A DNA stretch of 64,000 bases from Larix kaempferi (GCA_027924585.1 BSBM01000252.1:8060001-8124000); one strand, 5' to 3'; counted from the stretch's first letter, positions 1-12,810 are shown. Notes: generated by a model from the letters alone, not told the origin. Numbers and translations are program-made.

Positions 1-798
1 TATATATGTATAAAAGATGATTGAATAAAAAAATGATGATGATATTACCTTATTACCTTATTTATATCTATTCTTATATTTTTATTCATTTATTCTTTGT
101 ATTTACTATTTACTATTGTGTATGGAACACTACCTAATGTGTTTTGGAGTTTGGACCAATCTGTTACTTTTGCAGCTGATATAGAAATCAGGTAACTTAT
201 GGCAGGCCTTCATGTGGGAGATAGTTAAATGCATGTGGGTTGGTAATTTAAGGTTGAGGATAGACTGGCATACCTTATTCAATTTGTATCTCAGTTTGTG
301 CAGTGGCCATCTGTCATTAAATTCTTTTTGTAATTTCTCATACTCTTTCTTCAGAACTTAATATGCAGAGTTGGGAATGATTCCAGAGTTCATTTAGTGG
401 TTGCATTTTGTGCCTAACTTATTATTTGAGTAGAATTTTCGAGTTTTATTATTTCTGTATAAAAAAATCATGAGTTTGATTGTTGTAGCCTCTAATAAGA
501 TGTGAGCAGAAGGATCATATTTTAATAGCTGGCTTAATTTGCAATATGCACAGAGTCCTCCATATCTGTGCAGAAAGGATGGGATTTTTCTCCGTTGCCC
601 ACATGTAAGTTCAGGAACCATATTTGAAGTTTGAAATATCAGAAATTACGTTTACTGTGGGGTGAGAATGTACACCATATGTTGGGAAAGCTAGTGCATC
701 TCCATGTGCTAAGATGAATTAGCAAACGATAAATGGAAATTTTCTGCTCTGTTTGTTTGTGATATGTATGCACTACAATTTGCCTTATATTTGTGCAG
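1..798. other. Non-coding flank or intron upstream of first visible OFUT exon
   Basis: A+T-rich sequence with no recognisable coding region or repeat. It precedes the first recognised exon of the plus-strand O-fucosyltransferase-like gene, so it is most likely intron. The N-terminal exons, which should encode the signal anchor and stem, are not recognised here and probably lie to the left of the window. Confidence 0.5.
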
Positions 799-820
799 TT
801 GGTTTGGGATTCTTGTTCAG

Positions 821-911
821 GTGAAAGAACAACCATCTCTTTGGGAGAATCCATATTCTGCAACCACTTCATGGAAGCCATGTGCTGGAAGACATGAAAG
901 GAACTTTGGAT
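821..911 (+). CDS. O-fucosyltransferase-like (GT106 type) gene, exon a
   Basis: This exon encodes a stretch centred on SLWENPYSATTSWKPCAG. The pattern Trp-x-x-Pro ... Trp-x-Pro-Cys is the conserved entry to the catalytic domain of plant O-fucosyltransferase-like (PF10250, CAZy GT106-type) proteins. These are type II Golgi membrane glycosyltransferases that use nucleotide sugars; some make pectin. The exon ends at 911 after one base of a Tyr codon, followed by donor gtaagc. The next exon at 36993 starts with AT, which completes TAT. The 5' boundary is uncertain: acceptors end at 798 and at 820, and both keep the frame open. Family assignment rests on the four exons together. The subfamily cannot be named because most of the catalytic domain lies outside the window. 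Confidence 0.82.
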
Positions 912-1235
912 GTAAGCTTTTGTTTCTTCTTATGTAAAATTGATTTATATCTTAGTTCTATTTCTGCTAAAATAATCAGCTGGGTTTTGTTTTGGCCTAT
1001 TGGTTAGGTTTAAGAGTGCCATTCTATTTCCTACATAAATTGTTTTGAACTGCCTCTTTCTATACTTTCAAAATGGGCTATTTGCAAGTGTTCACATTTC
1101 TTCCAGTCATGGGTTACTTTCTTTCTAATGTTCCCCAATTCATCTATTTGTAGTTTACCTTGTAACAAATAGATACATTTCCTTTATCTGTAACACTGAA
1201 GTGGTTTGACTTTGCTAGAAATCTATAATGAGTTA

Positions 1236-2240
1236 GATAGGTCCTGGCTCCTGGAATTGAGTTTTCTTTTTGTCTAAGTTGCACGAAACAAGGAAACGGG
1301 GATGAAACGAGGAATCAAGGAAACGGGGGAAATGCGACCTGCCAAAATTTTGGAAACGGGGAAATGCGATATGTATATATATATATATATATAAAATAAA
1401 TGATCGTGAAACATAAATGATAAAATTATAAATCATAACTCATAAAGGATTACATAATGCAACTAGTAATCTCCAAAAACAACTTTTATTAATGAGGCTA
1501 GTACATATATATCCAAAATCAGCCTTTATATATGAGGTTCCAAGTACAATGCAACATAGAAATAAAGAGTAACATGTAAAACTAAAGACTAATAGTCTTC
1601 AGCTTCATTGTCAAAATCTTCCTAAAAAATAGAACAAGACGCACGTTGAGTATCAGAATGTGTACTGGAAGAAGGAAGGTCAATTGCACTTCTAGGTTCC
1701 TCATTCAGGGAAGCAAAAGAGATCTCCAAGTCAGACATTCTGGATCCACATCCCATTGGTTGGAAGCCATTGCTGCTGCAATAAAAAACAAAAACAGATC
1801 TGCAATAAATAAAATGAAAAATGGAAGCATAAACTCTATGAAAACATACAAAAAATAGCATGCAGCCCTATTAAAGCTTTCTGCTCACCAATAAAAGATT
1901 CCTTTAGCTTCCCTTGCTCAAATCTGGAAGACTCCCTTGCACAAATTGCCCTCTCTCCAAGTCGCTCATTTTTCCCAAATCTGCTGCTCTTCAAATCTCT
2001 CTTCTTAGTTTGTGTGAGGGAGGAATGAACCCAATGGATTTTTATAACCTTTTTCTTCCCTCACTTAATCTTCTAGATGCTTCATATTTGAAATAGAAAC
2101 ACAAATAAAAAATGATTTTTGTGGGGTTACGGGCTGTTTTTCCGTCTGAAACACGTTCATATAGCTGAAGCCGTACTGAAAACGTGTTTCCGTACATACA
2201 GAACGTGTTTCCCGTACGTACGAGAATTTTTTTTTTTTTT
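1236..2240 (-). mobile_element. hAT-like transposon remnant
   Basis: The left edge carries a dense array of a short motif: three GAAACGGGG plus variants GAAACGAGG and GAAACAAGG within about 80 bp (1284-1361). Such arrays resemble subterminal transposase-binding repeats of hAT elements. A minus-strand reading frame at 1622-1861 contains FQPMGCGSRMSDLEIS followed by a Ser-rich acidic tail, which looks like the unstructured C-terminus of a plant hAT transposase but is too short to prove it. The right part (2150-2230) has several copies of a different motif, AACGTGTTTC. No clean terminal inverted repeat or 8 bp duplication could be fixed, so both boundaries are approximate. Confidence 0.4.
1371..1394. 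repeat. (TA)n microsatellite
   Basis: A run of about 11 alternating TA dinucleotides, next to the GAAACGGGG array. Confidence 0.9.
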
Positions 2241-2804
2241 GTACGAGGGAATCGACAACTGGGATGGGGCTGGTACTCGAGTGGCACTGGATCCAGGAGT
2301 TCAATCCCGTCCGCTACCACTATACCCTAAGTCATAAGATTCGGTGATTTTTTGCCATAAAATTAAAAAATCATCAATTATATGTGCCTGCCAAATTAAT
2401 TCGTTGAAATTCGGCAATTTTTTTTCCCTTCGGCGGCTTGTGGGTAAACCCTAGTCTCTATCGACGACCAAAACTCCCTCCGTGTTAACGCATTTCTCAT
2501 TGTGAGAGTCTGCGACTGTGCTATCGTCATGAATCATTCCCTGAGTGAAGGAGACCATTGTTGTTCTGTGGGTGAAGTGAAGTGTGGAGCCGTCGTTTCG
2601 TGAATTGCAGAGGGCCGAGCTTGAGGGAAGCACTTACTTAACTATGTTTCCGTCAGTCGCAGAGTGTCGTGAGAAGCAGGCGCAATGGTGATTCAAACTT
2701 GTTACTTCACAGTCCCGACTCCCTACTCTAGTGACCACTGACCAGTCTGTGGAGTCCCATTCCCGACTTCAATGTTGAGGGTTCTACAATTCTACTAAGT
2801 GACC
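2241..2804. other. Unassigned intron sequence
   Basis: No coding region or matching repeat recognised. It includes a T-rich run near 2228-2240 and a moderately G+C-rich stretch at 2430-2700 unlike its surroundings. Confidence 0.4.
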
Positions 2805-3632
2805 TGTTGCCGCCGGATCAACACACCTGGTTAACGCAGCAAAAATCTTTGCTACTGCTCGGTGTGCCCTTGGGGGCAAGTCTCAAGTCAAGGCTGTCAC
2901 CTGAGCTTGAATCCTCCGTATAGGCAAACTCCCAACGAAGCCAAGGGGGGTAGTCCCCAAGGAATGTTTCTAAGGTTGTTAGAGCTTCCAGTGAAATGGT
3001 TAAAAGTGTTTATATTTTTAGGAGTTTTTTGGGTATTGATTAGAAGAGTTCCAAAATAGATTTGCAACAAGGTTTAAAGATACTTTCACTAGCATAAATT
3101 AAAATAACTGCCAAAATAGATGCACAATTCTTGAGATGATATTAAGCAAATGAAAAGTGCAAAGGACTAGTGCCTTATGGAGTCATTATAGTATATAAAT
3201 AGTGTTGAATGAAAGGGAAATGTTGTGCAAATGTCTCTTGGTTAATTTTAGATTATTAAGATTTAACCTTGTTAGGGAAAAAAAGGGAACTCCCGAGATA
3301 CCGTGAGGTACAAGGAGGAATGTCCAGAAATTTAGAAATCAGTGGCTCCGTAAAAGGACATGTGGGCTGGAACAGAGTCTCGAGAGTGGTGTTCAACACT
3401 ACACCAACAAGGATGTAGTCTAACTGGTGCTCTGAGGTCGCCTCCCAGTGGTTCCTGCATTCTTAGTCAGAATTTCCTCACACGAAATCCAATCGAAGTG
3501 ACGGATTTTCACTTATCTTAAAAGGGAGGTTGATTTTATTAATGAATATTAAGTTAAGTGTGAAAAATTAAGTAGTGCTTCCAACTGCTTTTGGTATCCC
3601 ACAGCTCAGACGAACTGCTGGTGGGTAGAGCA
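2805..3632 (-). mobile_element. Decayed LTR-A-related LTR, copy 1 (partial)
   Basis: It begins TGTTGCCGCC and follows the young LTR-A LTR at 17134 for several hundred bases, with the same blocks in order: CACACCTGG, GGGGGCAAGTC, CTGTCACCTG, CTCCGT, CGAAGCCAAGGGGGGTAG, the 'gaccagtgcctt' block and the 'gagtctcgag' block. Many substitutions and indels mark it as an old copy. It is cut by the start of a second copy at about 3633. Strand is the sense inferred for the family. Confidence 0.6.
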
Positions 3633-5690
3633 TGTTGTCTGCCGAGATGCACACCAGCAGCAGAAATCTTTTGAAAGTTGTCTCCTCACTACAAGTGGGA
3701 GAGGTGTGGCCTTGGGGGCAATCAATGAGCTAGGTATTGTCACCTGAATCCCAACTCCTCCGTTTAGGCAAACTCCTAACGAAGCCAAGGGGTGTTGTCC
3801 CTAACAAAGAGTTTTTCTATGGCTCTGTGTTTTAAGTGTTTTTGTGTATGGTGATGCGGATGGGTGTTGTTTAGGATTTTTTTTTTAAATCATTACAAAT
3901 TTATAGTGATGAAAATAAAATAATCACAAGATAACTGCAAGATCACAAGATTAAAAGATACAACCACTTGATAATTTAAAGCAAGACAACCATATGATAT
4001 TGAAAGATAAGACAGATAACAGAGAATCAATTAAAAGGACCAGTGCCTTATGGACTCAAAAAATGAAGTGCTTGGGTTGCTTGATACAAGAGTTCAGAAA
4101 GTGGTAATGTTTGTGAGATCGTTTTGTAATTGTTCTTGGTTTATTTTATTGTAAATTTTATGTAATCTTGTTTTAGGTGTATGTGGAAATATAGCCGGAA
4201 ATACTTTCAGTGGCTCCATTCGAAGACATGATGGACCTGCCTGGCTCACAAGCTAGGTGTTCAGAGAATTTAACTAGCGAGTGTCCAGGTTGGGTTGCTC
4301 GACGCCCCTACTTGGAATTTGCCCACTACCTGAGTATTTATCGAATCAACGTCGGTTCGTTGGTTATGGGTAAAAGTTTTATTATGTTTGAATCTTGCAA
4401 GATTAATCAGTCCAATACCGTTTCTGAGTATTCCTACCCCTTTCAAGGTTGGTCAGAGCATACTCCGGCAAGGAAACAACGAATAAATTCAAATTTTATT
4501 ATGGGAAATGATGAGTTGTGAATTTTATTACAACACAAGAAAAACTCTCCGACAGAGAGCGCTCTTGACTTGTCTTATGATAGAGGTTCAAGAGACTTAT
4601 GATGCACGGAATTAAAGTACTGTACTGAAAGTAAAATCTAATCTACCCAAGAATCTTTTTCAGGTCAAAGACCGTACTCGGGAGAGCATGGGGGTAAGTA
4701 AAATAAAATTAAAAAAACAACTCTCCGACAGAGAGCACTCTTGATCCACTATTGGTGAGATTCAAGAGATTTCTACTTTAAACAATTTTATATCAAAGAT
4801 AAACTATTTAAGCACATGATGCATCAACTAGCAATTATTTGGAAAATGAGACTAAACTAGTAAAGCAAAACTAATCTAAGTATCGAAAATGAAACTAAGC
4901 TAAAGCTGCAGAGAGTTACAACACTAGAAGCTTCCCCCAAATAGGGGAAGTAGAATGTGGGGGCTTAAAAACCCCACTTGCTTTTTTATTAGTAAGCTAC
5001 AATGCTTTTTTGGTTTTTTGGAATTTGTCAAAAAAGGTTTTTTGCTTGCTTTGGTTCTTTTGGCCTTTTGGCTCATTTCTTGCTTGGTTTACTTTTCGTT
5101 CACCTGTAGATAAGAGCTCTTATGCTTGAGATCCACTTGTGGTAACCGGAGAGAAGATTGTTTTAACTTTGATGGTGGAGATGAGAAGAATCCAAGTCCT
5201 TTTTAGATCTTTGGATGAAGATGAGCTCAATTGAAAGCCATTGTGCATTCAAGGATGAGGATGCCTTTGAAGTCTTTGAAGAAGGGGGAGATGCAAACTA
5301 GCTCATCCCTTCAAAATCTACCTAAAACTTGTTAAACAATACACTTAAACAAAAGAGAGAGATCTTAGTATGTTAGCACAAAAATAAATCAAAGAGCATG
5401 TATTGAGTCCAACTAAAGCATGCTACTTCAAAAAAATATTTAAATACCAATCATAAACAAGTAACTTGATCCACAAATACTTGCCCTATGTGCTTGAAAA
5501 AACAAGCCTTCTAAGCTAGATCCAACTCCAAATGATAAGCATATATTAAAAATTGAAACAATGTTACCTCATCAAAGCACCATGAACCATGCATGCACCA
5601 ATTTGACCTCCAAAGTCTCAAACTTTATTCCAAGTTGCACAAAGGCAAAAAATATTACAATGTAAACGGGCAGAAGTTTCTTGCACAAAA
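3633..5690 (-). mobile_element. Decayed LTR-A-related LTR, copy 2
   Basis: A second old relative of the LTR-A LTR. Shared blocks include CAGCAGCAGAAATC, GGTGTGGCCTTGGGGGCAA, CTCCGTTTAGGCAAACTC, GCCAAGGGG, and near the other end 'gacctccaaagtct ... tttatt' and 'aaatattacaat'. The C-rich to G-rich 'cttcccccaaataggggaag' block at about 4930 corresponds to 'ccacccctggggggatgggg' in the young LTR. It contains two of the five hairpin modules annotated separately. Confidence 0.55.
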
Positions 5691-7190
5691 TAACCACACT
5701 TAAGAGAGCCCAGAGGCCTCTTATTTATACAAAAACTGAGTGCTAAAACCCTAAAACGAATTTGGCATGCAAAGAGGAAGCCAAGCCTTTGATTCAGAGT
5801 TAAACTGAGCTCTGGTGGGTGAAAAGAGGGTGACTTGGCCTCCACATGGAAAAGGCGTCCTCCCTTCTCCATTGTAACCACCACCAAGCCAATAAATAAA
5901 TGCCACACAAGCAAATTCGCCCAAGCTAGAGAGGAGGGCGAATTCCCTCATGAAGATACACTGACAGTGCTCCGATACTTAACTGAAGATGGTTGGTGAA
6001 GATTGAAATATTTCTCATTGATCTCTGCCATGTCATTTAGCACTTTATTTTATTCAATTTGGCTTTTTTTTTAGAGATTTGACTTTTCTCAAAAATATTA
6101 TTTTCTAAATATTTTAGTTAATATTTCTCATTTTTTGATTTTTTGAGAAAATATTAATTATGAGGCCAAATAATTGTCTGAAACTTAGGATAAGTGAGTT
6201 TGGGGTTTAACTGGGATTTTTGGCTTAGGAATTGAGCCTCCAATCATTTAAATCCACCCCCAAACCACTTAGTTATTACAAATTGAAAATTTTCAATTAA
6301 ATCATAGGAAAAATGGTTTAATTAATTAAAAATTTAATAATAAAATAATAAAAAATAAAAAACTTGTCCAACGCGTCCGGTAAAAATTTTTCGGACATTG
6401 TTTTTAATGGACAAGGGACCCAGGAAATGACCATTTAAGACATACATGGTGTCTAGTAGGTTCATATACATCAGTTGGACTCTAATAACCCCCCAAGGCT
6501 CAAATTTCAAAATCAGGCATTCCAGCTTTGGAGGAAGCGAGAGAAAACCTTGTCGATTATTACTCGGCTATAGACAAAGCATAATTGACAAGGGCAAAAA
6601 ACTCCCTGGAATGCCTTAGTTGATAGTCAAGTCATGGGCAACCGAGTCACTCAAAAACCCTACTAGCACACTTATTACAAACCCCGTGGGGCCATGGTCA
6701 TTTCAGCAGAAAAATAAAACTGGCTAGCCAAAATTGGCTAGTCACCACAACTGGAACTTCTGATACACTGGATATGAACATAAATCATGTTCATCAAATG
6801 GTGGCTCATCGGAGGTCCAACTATTGTACAAAATAGCTGGTAACAGAGCATACGCAGTGTAGACAAATGATTTATTCGAATTGAAGAAAAAGGACCGTTG
6901 GCTCTCCGATAGAGAGTACTCTTGACTTGCTTTTCAGCGAGGTTCAAGAGATTTTAAGATTTGTAAAAAAAGTAAAACTGAAAATGAAAATGGAAAACTA
7001 AGTAATTAGACAAATTGTACTCTCCGATAGAGAGTGCTCTTGACCTGCTTTTCAACGAGGTTCAAGAGACTTTGGATTCCTTTTATTTAACAATGTTATA
7101 TTAAAGCAATAAAATCTAAATCTAGAAAGCAAATTGTACTCTCCAATAGAGAGTGCTCTTGACCTGCTTTTCAACGAAGTTCAAGAGACT
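4545..7190. repeat. Five dispersed copies of a 50 bp double-hairpin module
   Basis: Copies lie at about 4545-4600, 4721-4770, 6902-6952, 7020-7073 and 7139-7190. Each has two small inverted repeats: CTCTCCGATAGAGAG (perfect in its outer bases), then CTCTTGAC ... GTTCAAGAG with a 13-17 base loop. The last three copies are spaced about 118-120 bp apart, giving a short tandem array. They lie within decayed LTR sequence. The function is unknown; RNA hairpins in a leader or untranslated region are possible. Confidence 0.7.
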
Positions 7191-8270
7191 TTGGGTGAAT
7201 TTTAGGTAGATTATATTTAACTTGAAAAAAAAGATCTAAGCAATTAGTAAAGATCTAAGTAATGAAAACTAATCTAGTGTATCAAAGAGACAACTCTAAC
7301 TATCTATTCTACTTGCAGGTATGAAGCAAATGAAATGACAGGGTGATACAGGCTTCCCCCCAAAATGGGGGAAGAGGTTTTGCGGGGGCCGTAATCCTGC
7401 TTGCTCTTTTATTAAACTTTACAAAGCTTTGAAGAGGTTGATCTTTGAAGGCACAGGAAAGAATATGGGATATGAAGAAGGGGGAAAAAGAGGGTTTGTG
7501 CCTTCAAGTCTTTGGGCTTTTAATGTTCTTTGCTTGCTTTTTGCCATTTATGCTCTTCCTAAAAAGACAAAAAAAACTCAACAAAGGCTGGTTATAGTTA
7601 GGCTTTGTTAGTTTATAAACAAAATGATACAATCTTAGAGCTCGAAATACTAGATCTAAAAGCTAAAGCGAATAGAAAGAGAATGATAAACACTTGAAAC
7701 TGCAATCTATTCTACTGGAGTGAATAGGTTAGAAGATGAAGCTATGCTTTGCTCAAATCGCTCTTAGTAAACAAAAAGGGAAAGAGAGATTGTTGATGTA
7801 ATTTTGAAGAGAGGGATGAAGCCCCTTTATGCCATAGCTTGCATTGGTGTTGCTCTTTTGAAGGAACCTGAAACAAAAGTGTAAGTAAAAGCTGCCCAAA
7901 GTGTAGAAGCTTCAACCGAGTTCTAGTCCTTATGGGCTTTGTGATCTTCAGCTTAATAAACAAACTCACAACAAAGATAAGTAGATCTAGTGTGTTAGCA
8001 ATAAAAGAAAACTAAAGAGCCTAAATACAATCGAGTATTGTCGACTACTTCTAGATCTCTAAAACTCTTTCACAAATAGAGTCATAGACAAGTTGACATC
8101 TGCAAATGTCTATTCAAATCAGTAAGCTAGATCTACAAATAAATGTAGGCAAGAAATAAATAAGTACAATGTCACCTCATGAAAATCACCACATTTGGTC
8201 AAGATGGATCTTCAAAGTCTTCAACAATATACTAAAAATGATCAATACTTTACAAACTGACAAAGGTTCT
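5691..8270 (-). mobile_element. Mosaic of further decayed LTR copies
   Basis: The minus strand has a TATAAATAAGAGG box at about 5720-5735, like those in the LTR-C copies. The part at 6440-6740 (block 'taataaccccccaaggctcaaatttc') matches 42870-43150. The part at 7345-8240 again follows the LTR-A layout ('cccccaaaatgggggaag', 'gcttgctcttttatt', 'cttcaaagtcttcaa'). It is cut off at 8270 by the LTR-B1 LTR. No intact ORF is present. Confidence 0.45.
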
Positions 8271-11200
8271 TGTTATCACACAACTTGTAGTTGCCCCTAG
8301 TGGTATCCCATCCGGGACGGTAGAGGAGATGGGCAACTAAAGAAGTGACCCAAGAGATGCCACGGTTCCCAATGCAAGGTGGGAGTCACGTCAACCGAGG
8401 CACTCTTCGCTTTAGATCAGGATGAATCAAGACCTAGGGGGAGACCCTATTACCAATCAAAGATGATTGGACCCAAACAAAGGTTCCTAGGGATAAGTAG
8501 ACAATGAGTTACGGAAACCAACGCAAGGTTAAGTGGACCTAGAAGTTAAAGTATGGTTGAAGGTGGTTTGAGAAATGATTAGTGTTTCAACCAATGTATG
8601 ATTTAGGCCACATGATTAGTTATAATGACAAGGTATAGTACCATGTGGTACACAAGTGGGTTTTACCTTCTTGGGATATGTGAAATGGCTTAAAGTGGAC
8701 CCACAAGGTGAAGTTAAGGGATGCAATTGGCACTAGAGGATATGTAATGAGTAGATCTATGGATCTAAGTTGAATTTAGGAGTACCCATGTACCGGATCT
8801 AAGGTTTGACACAATTCCCAAGGAGTGGGACTTGCTTTGAGGAGGACTAGTGCCTTGTTGGATGGGCTAATGGAGTCAAAAGGTATGTCAAAGTGTAGAT
8901 CGGGACACCTAGAGGTCAAGTCAAGTGGGCTAATTGAGATAGAATGGTTGGATCTAGCTAGATCTAGGATTTCATGAAATGACCCTAAGTGGACCACAAT
9001 CCCTTAAAACAAGGAATGCTACCCCCAAGGCAGATCGTCACAAAATGATACTCTAGACCTAGGTTTCAAGGTATGGCCGTTCCAATTCCACAAAAATTTC
9101 AACCACCCACTTCCTCAAAGTGGGCAAACTCACTCACCCAAGGGAGTGCGACCTTGCTCAAGGAGGGCTAAAAGGTGGATAAGGTATGTCAAATCAAGTC
9201 CAATGGCCACCAAAATGTAGATCCAAGTAGCTTATGCACCGATCTATGTGGATCTAGAAAATCAAGTCAATCCAAGGGTTAGATCTTACTAGATTTGAGT
9301 TCTAAGATGCCAAGTAGTTCAAAAGGGGGTTTTAATCCCTTAAAATATGGAATGATGCCCACAAGGTAGAAATCACCAAAGTAAAAGTCTTGGGGGTAGG
9401 TTATCAAGTGTGTAGATTGCAAATCAAGCGGGATCTCACCTACCCATATGCTAGATCTAACCCAACAAGCCTCTCTAAGGAAGTGCGATTTGGTTCAAGA
9501 GGGCTAAATTGCCTTGAAAAGTGTGTCAATTTTAACCCAATCACCACCAAACTATAGATCTACCTAGGGGTGGATGCTATAGAGGTGGGTTCTTAAGATC
9601 TTTTCAAAAGCAAGGCTAGATCTAAGTAGATCTAAGAAAAAACAAAATTGGGGTTTTAATTAATTAGGGTTTGTGACCAATGAAGATAGAATGGATGAAA
9701 GAGGCACATACCTTGTAGATCTTACCTCAATTGCTTGTGGCCACCTTGCAAATTGATAGCATTCTCCTATGTGTATATTCAAGAGTGAGATCCAAGAGCT
9801 CCAACCAAAACGTCCTCCTCCAAGATAGCCAAATCATCCTCCTCCTACAAGACAAGATCAAAGAAACAAGTCAAGTAAGATGATTATGAAAATGATAGAA
9901 AGATGTAATAGAAAGCATCAACTATGTCACAAAGATACAATAATGATACTCCCTGTCACAAGATCAACCCAAGAGAGAATATGTGGATCCCTCCAACAAT
10001 AACCCTCAAGAAATCGCCCTCCTCTCCATCAATTCGACTTTCCTGCAAGAAAACTAGTAGAAGCACCAAAATCCACAATGATACATACAAGAGATACTGT
10101 ATACTCAATATGCAAGAGAATCCACAAGACAAGAGAGATATGCTCTACAAAGAAGTGTTCTATTCCAATATTCCAGAGCTCCAAAGGTGAGCTATACAAT
10201 AGGGGGTCTCCTCCTTATATAGGATAATAAAGACCAAAACCCTATACCACTCTACAATACTAAATCAAATGAGTGGTTGAGATTAAAAGATCTAAATATA
10301 CAATCAATGGCTAAGATGAACCATAATAACATAACACATGGATCACCCAATATAATGATGACGTCATAGTCTAAAATAATCATGGAGGGTGACGTCATCC
10401 ACTAGAGGGGGTAAAAGTATCGAAGCCCACCTCATAATGACTAGGACATGACATAAGAAGCACATGGTGGGGCTAGGAGGCATCATTCCTTACTAGCTCA
10501 TTCCCAAGGCACAATAAAATAATAAAATATGTCCAATATAATATAAATGATCAAATCTGTCCTCAAAATCTGTGACAGACAAGCAGAAAAAGACCTCTTG
10601 TGATCGCCTTGGGCCTACCCACATGGTGAAAATTGGCTGGAAGATAGTGGGATCACCCTGGAAGACCTCTATGAAAACCAAATGCCAAAACCTTGCCTCA
10701 GTTGCCCAAATGGAATTCCTCAGTGACCACTTTATCCCATTTTTAAACTGCCTCGGTAATTGTGAAAGTGCCAAAACTGCCTCCTAAGGCATCTGGGCTG
10801 TCCATCTGAGCCCAACAGGCTCTCCAGAAGGGGGGTAAATGGTAAAAACAAGTGGTTGGACCACCCCCTCCTCATACAACGCCCTAGGTGAACTGGCCTC
10901 TCCTGGCCCCTGCTGCTCAGGCTGGGCAATCAACCCCAAATCTGGTCAACAAGTGTAAAAATGCACCAATCACTGTCAGAAGTGTCTCATTGGATCCAGA
11001 AGACCCAAATCCACTAGGAATGTGTACTCATACACCATGGGTTGCCCTAATGGATTAGCTGTAGGGTCCACCATATATGGACAATGCATAATCTGCTGAT
11101 CTGAAGTAATAATAAAACCTGCGGAACTACATCAATCATCATCTGAACCATTTGTCCATCATATGATATCATCACCAAGTATGTGGGACCATCAATCATC

Positions 11201-12728
11201 ATCAATAGGTATATATATATGGCCCCCATCATCACGGATCCCAATAATATGCAACCAAGGATAAATCACATCAGTAGACTAAGACATGCTTCTCTAATCA
11301 TTCTCACAGCCAAGCTCAAAGTATAACATCCATTTAGTGGCATTAATCAAGTTAGCATATTCCTTTGTTATATAAAATTACTTGCACAATAGTTCAAATG
11401 ACAAACTCACCCATTGGACATGGTCAAACTGCTAGTGAAGGATGAAGGCTAGGAACAAGGTTGGGCCAAGGGGTTGACTTGTCTAACTTAACTCAAAAAT
11501 ACTTTGGACTAGGAGAAGGAGGAAAGCTACAAACTCTGTGCTGGACAAAATAACACGGGGGATGGCTGTGCCTCACAAATGGATAAGTTGTTCAGAGAGT
11601 GCTTATTCAACTTAGGCATCATGTCTACATCAAGTTGATCCAGGTTCATTAGGATCATTCAATTTCATTTCATGGCCTTTTTGGCCTACATAACCCTTCG
11701 GATCTCAGGTGTGCTGATAAGCACAACTAGTTGCAGCTTGCATCCAGGGCATGTTTTCAAATACATATAAGGTCAGCAATTGTTTAGATATAGCTTTTAA
11801 GAACCATTGCTTTTTTTTGGACCTTTCTTATACTCTTCGAGGAGTATGTTTAGCTGTTCATCGCTCTTGCCCTTTTTAGTTTCCATGGGCGAATTTATAA
11901 GTTTCCATAAGTAGAACATGAGCTTTCAGTTTTAGCCAACAACATCTCAAGTGACTAGGGGGAGTTCGAGCCAATGCCAAACATCGGGACAACCGACTAG
12001 AATGATTTAGGCCTACAATGCAACTCACCAAAGGCAAGTTTTGTCACCAACTTAGAGCCGAGACACTGAATATACAGGGATGCGGTCCAAACACAGAGGT
12101 AGAAAAATGGGGAAGCCCTTAGTATTAGAAAGTCAAATGAGACAGGTCAAGGTTTAAAGTCAAATAGGAAAGTCATGTATGGATGGAGTCAAGTGAATAT
12201 GAAGCCTACCCTAGCAGACAACTGGTGTCAGGAAAGACCATATCTATGTAAGGTGGAAAACCAGTGGGTTTTGTTAAATGACCTAAATGTGCAAGCAATT
12301 GTCCATTTTATGATTTATAGTTCATTTTAAACAGTTTGCCACATCAGGAATAATATACCAAGCAGATGCTGTGATCACGACTAAATCAACAAGATAATAA
12401 TCCATAGTCAATGATAAAACATCCATAGATCATACAACATCATTATAGTAAGAAACATCATATACCATCTGAAACACTGTTGCAATACATCTCTAAGCAC
12501 TGAACTGAAACTGTATGGGATAAAGGGTCACATCGGTCATCAAATCTGTACTCTCAATGCTCAGCCTTGACACAAGGTCTAACATAAGTCTGAATAATAC
12601 ACTGCTCTGATCATGAGTGATCACAAAATATACAATCATCGTAGCCATGCTCTGAATAATGGAAGCTCTGGAATGTGCAGATATCTGCTAAACAAGAATA
12701 GTAGCCCAGCTACTATGGTGTGATAACA
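8271..12728 (-). mobile_element. LTR-B1, 4.46 kb 3' LTR of a Ty3/gypsy-like element
   Basis: On the plus strand it starts TGTTATCACACAACTTG and ends GTGTGATAACA, so both ends obey TG...CA with a short terminal inverted repeat TGTTATCACAC. The sense strand is minus: a TATA box, CCTATATAAGGAGG, reads on the minus strand at 10212-10225. The protease ORF also runs on the minus strand just to the right, which makes this the 3' LTR. Related copies occur at 39802-42855 (truncated) and as a split solo LTR at 45087-53765. An LTR of about 4.5 kb is unusually long but known for some plant Ty3/gypsy lineages. The matching 5' LTR and primer site are not in the window. Confidence 0.75.
10212..10225 (-). 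promoter_or_regulatory. LTR-B1 TATA box
   Basis: CCTATATAAGGAGG on the minus strand. The same box with the same flank (GAGACCCCCTATTGTATAG downstream) is found in the related LTRs near 41428-41440 (minus) and 51798-51811 (plus), which supports it as a conserved promoter and fixes the sense of the LTR. Confidence 0.65.
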
Positions 12729-12810
12729 TCTTGCTCCAGCTGGGAAAAGTGCTCTAAGGGAGAGAGCGCTTGAGAACCTCAGAATCTCTGGTCTCGATTT
12801 GCTCTGCATC
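12729..12810 (-). other. Shared 3'-terminal internal module (LTR-B1 element)
   Basis: This sits directly beside the 3' LTR. Minus strand next to the LTR: CCCAGCTGGAGCAAGA then TGTTATC. Further in lies a block, plus strand GAGAGCGCTTGAGAACC, CAGAATCTC. The same layout stands beside the LTR-A 3' LTR (19468) and the LTR-C LTR (25797). It occupies the place of the polypurine tract but is only moderately purine-rich. Confidence 0.55.

Noticed and set aside
173-188. Possible 16-base micro-exon (after ttttgcag, before gtaact) upstream of exon a
   Set aside because: Splice-like borders alone are weak, and nothing links its six residues to the enzyme family.
2269-2325. tRNA-like promoter boxes (GAGTTCAATCC and an upstream GAGTGG) suggesting a SINE
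   Set aside because: The boxes are too close together, and no 3' tail or target duplication was seen.
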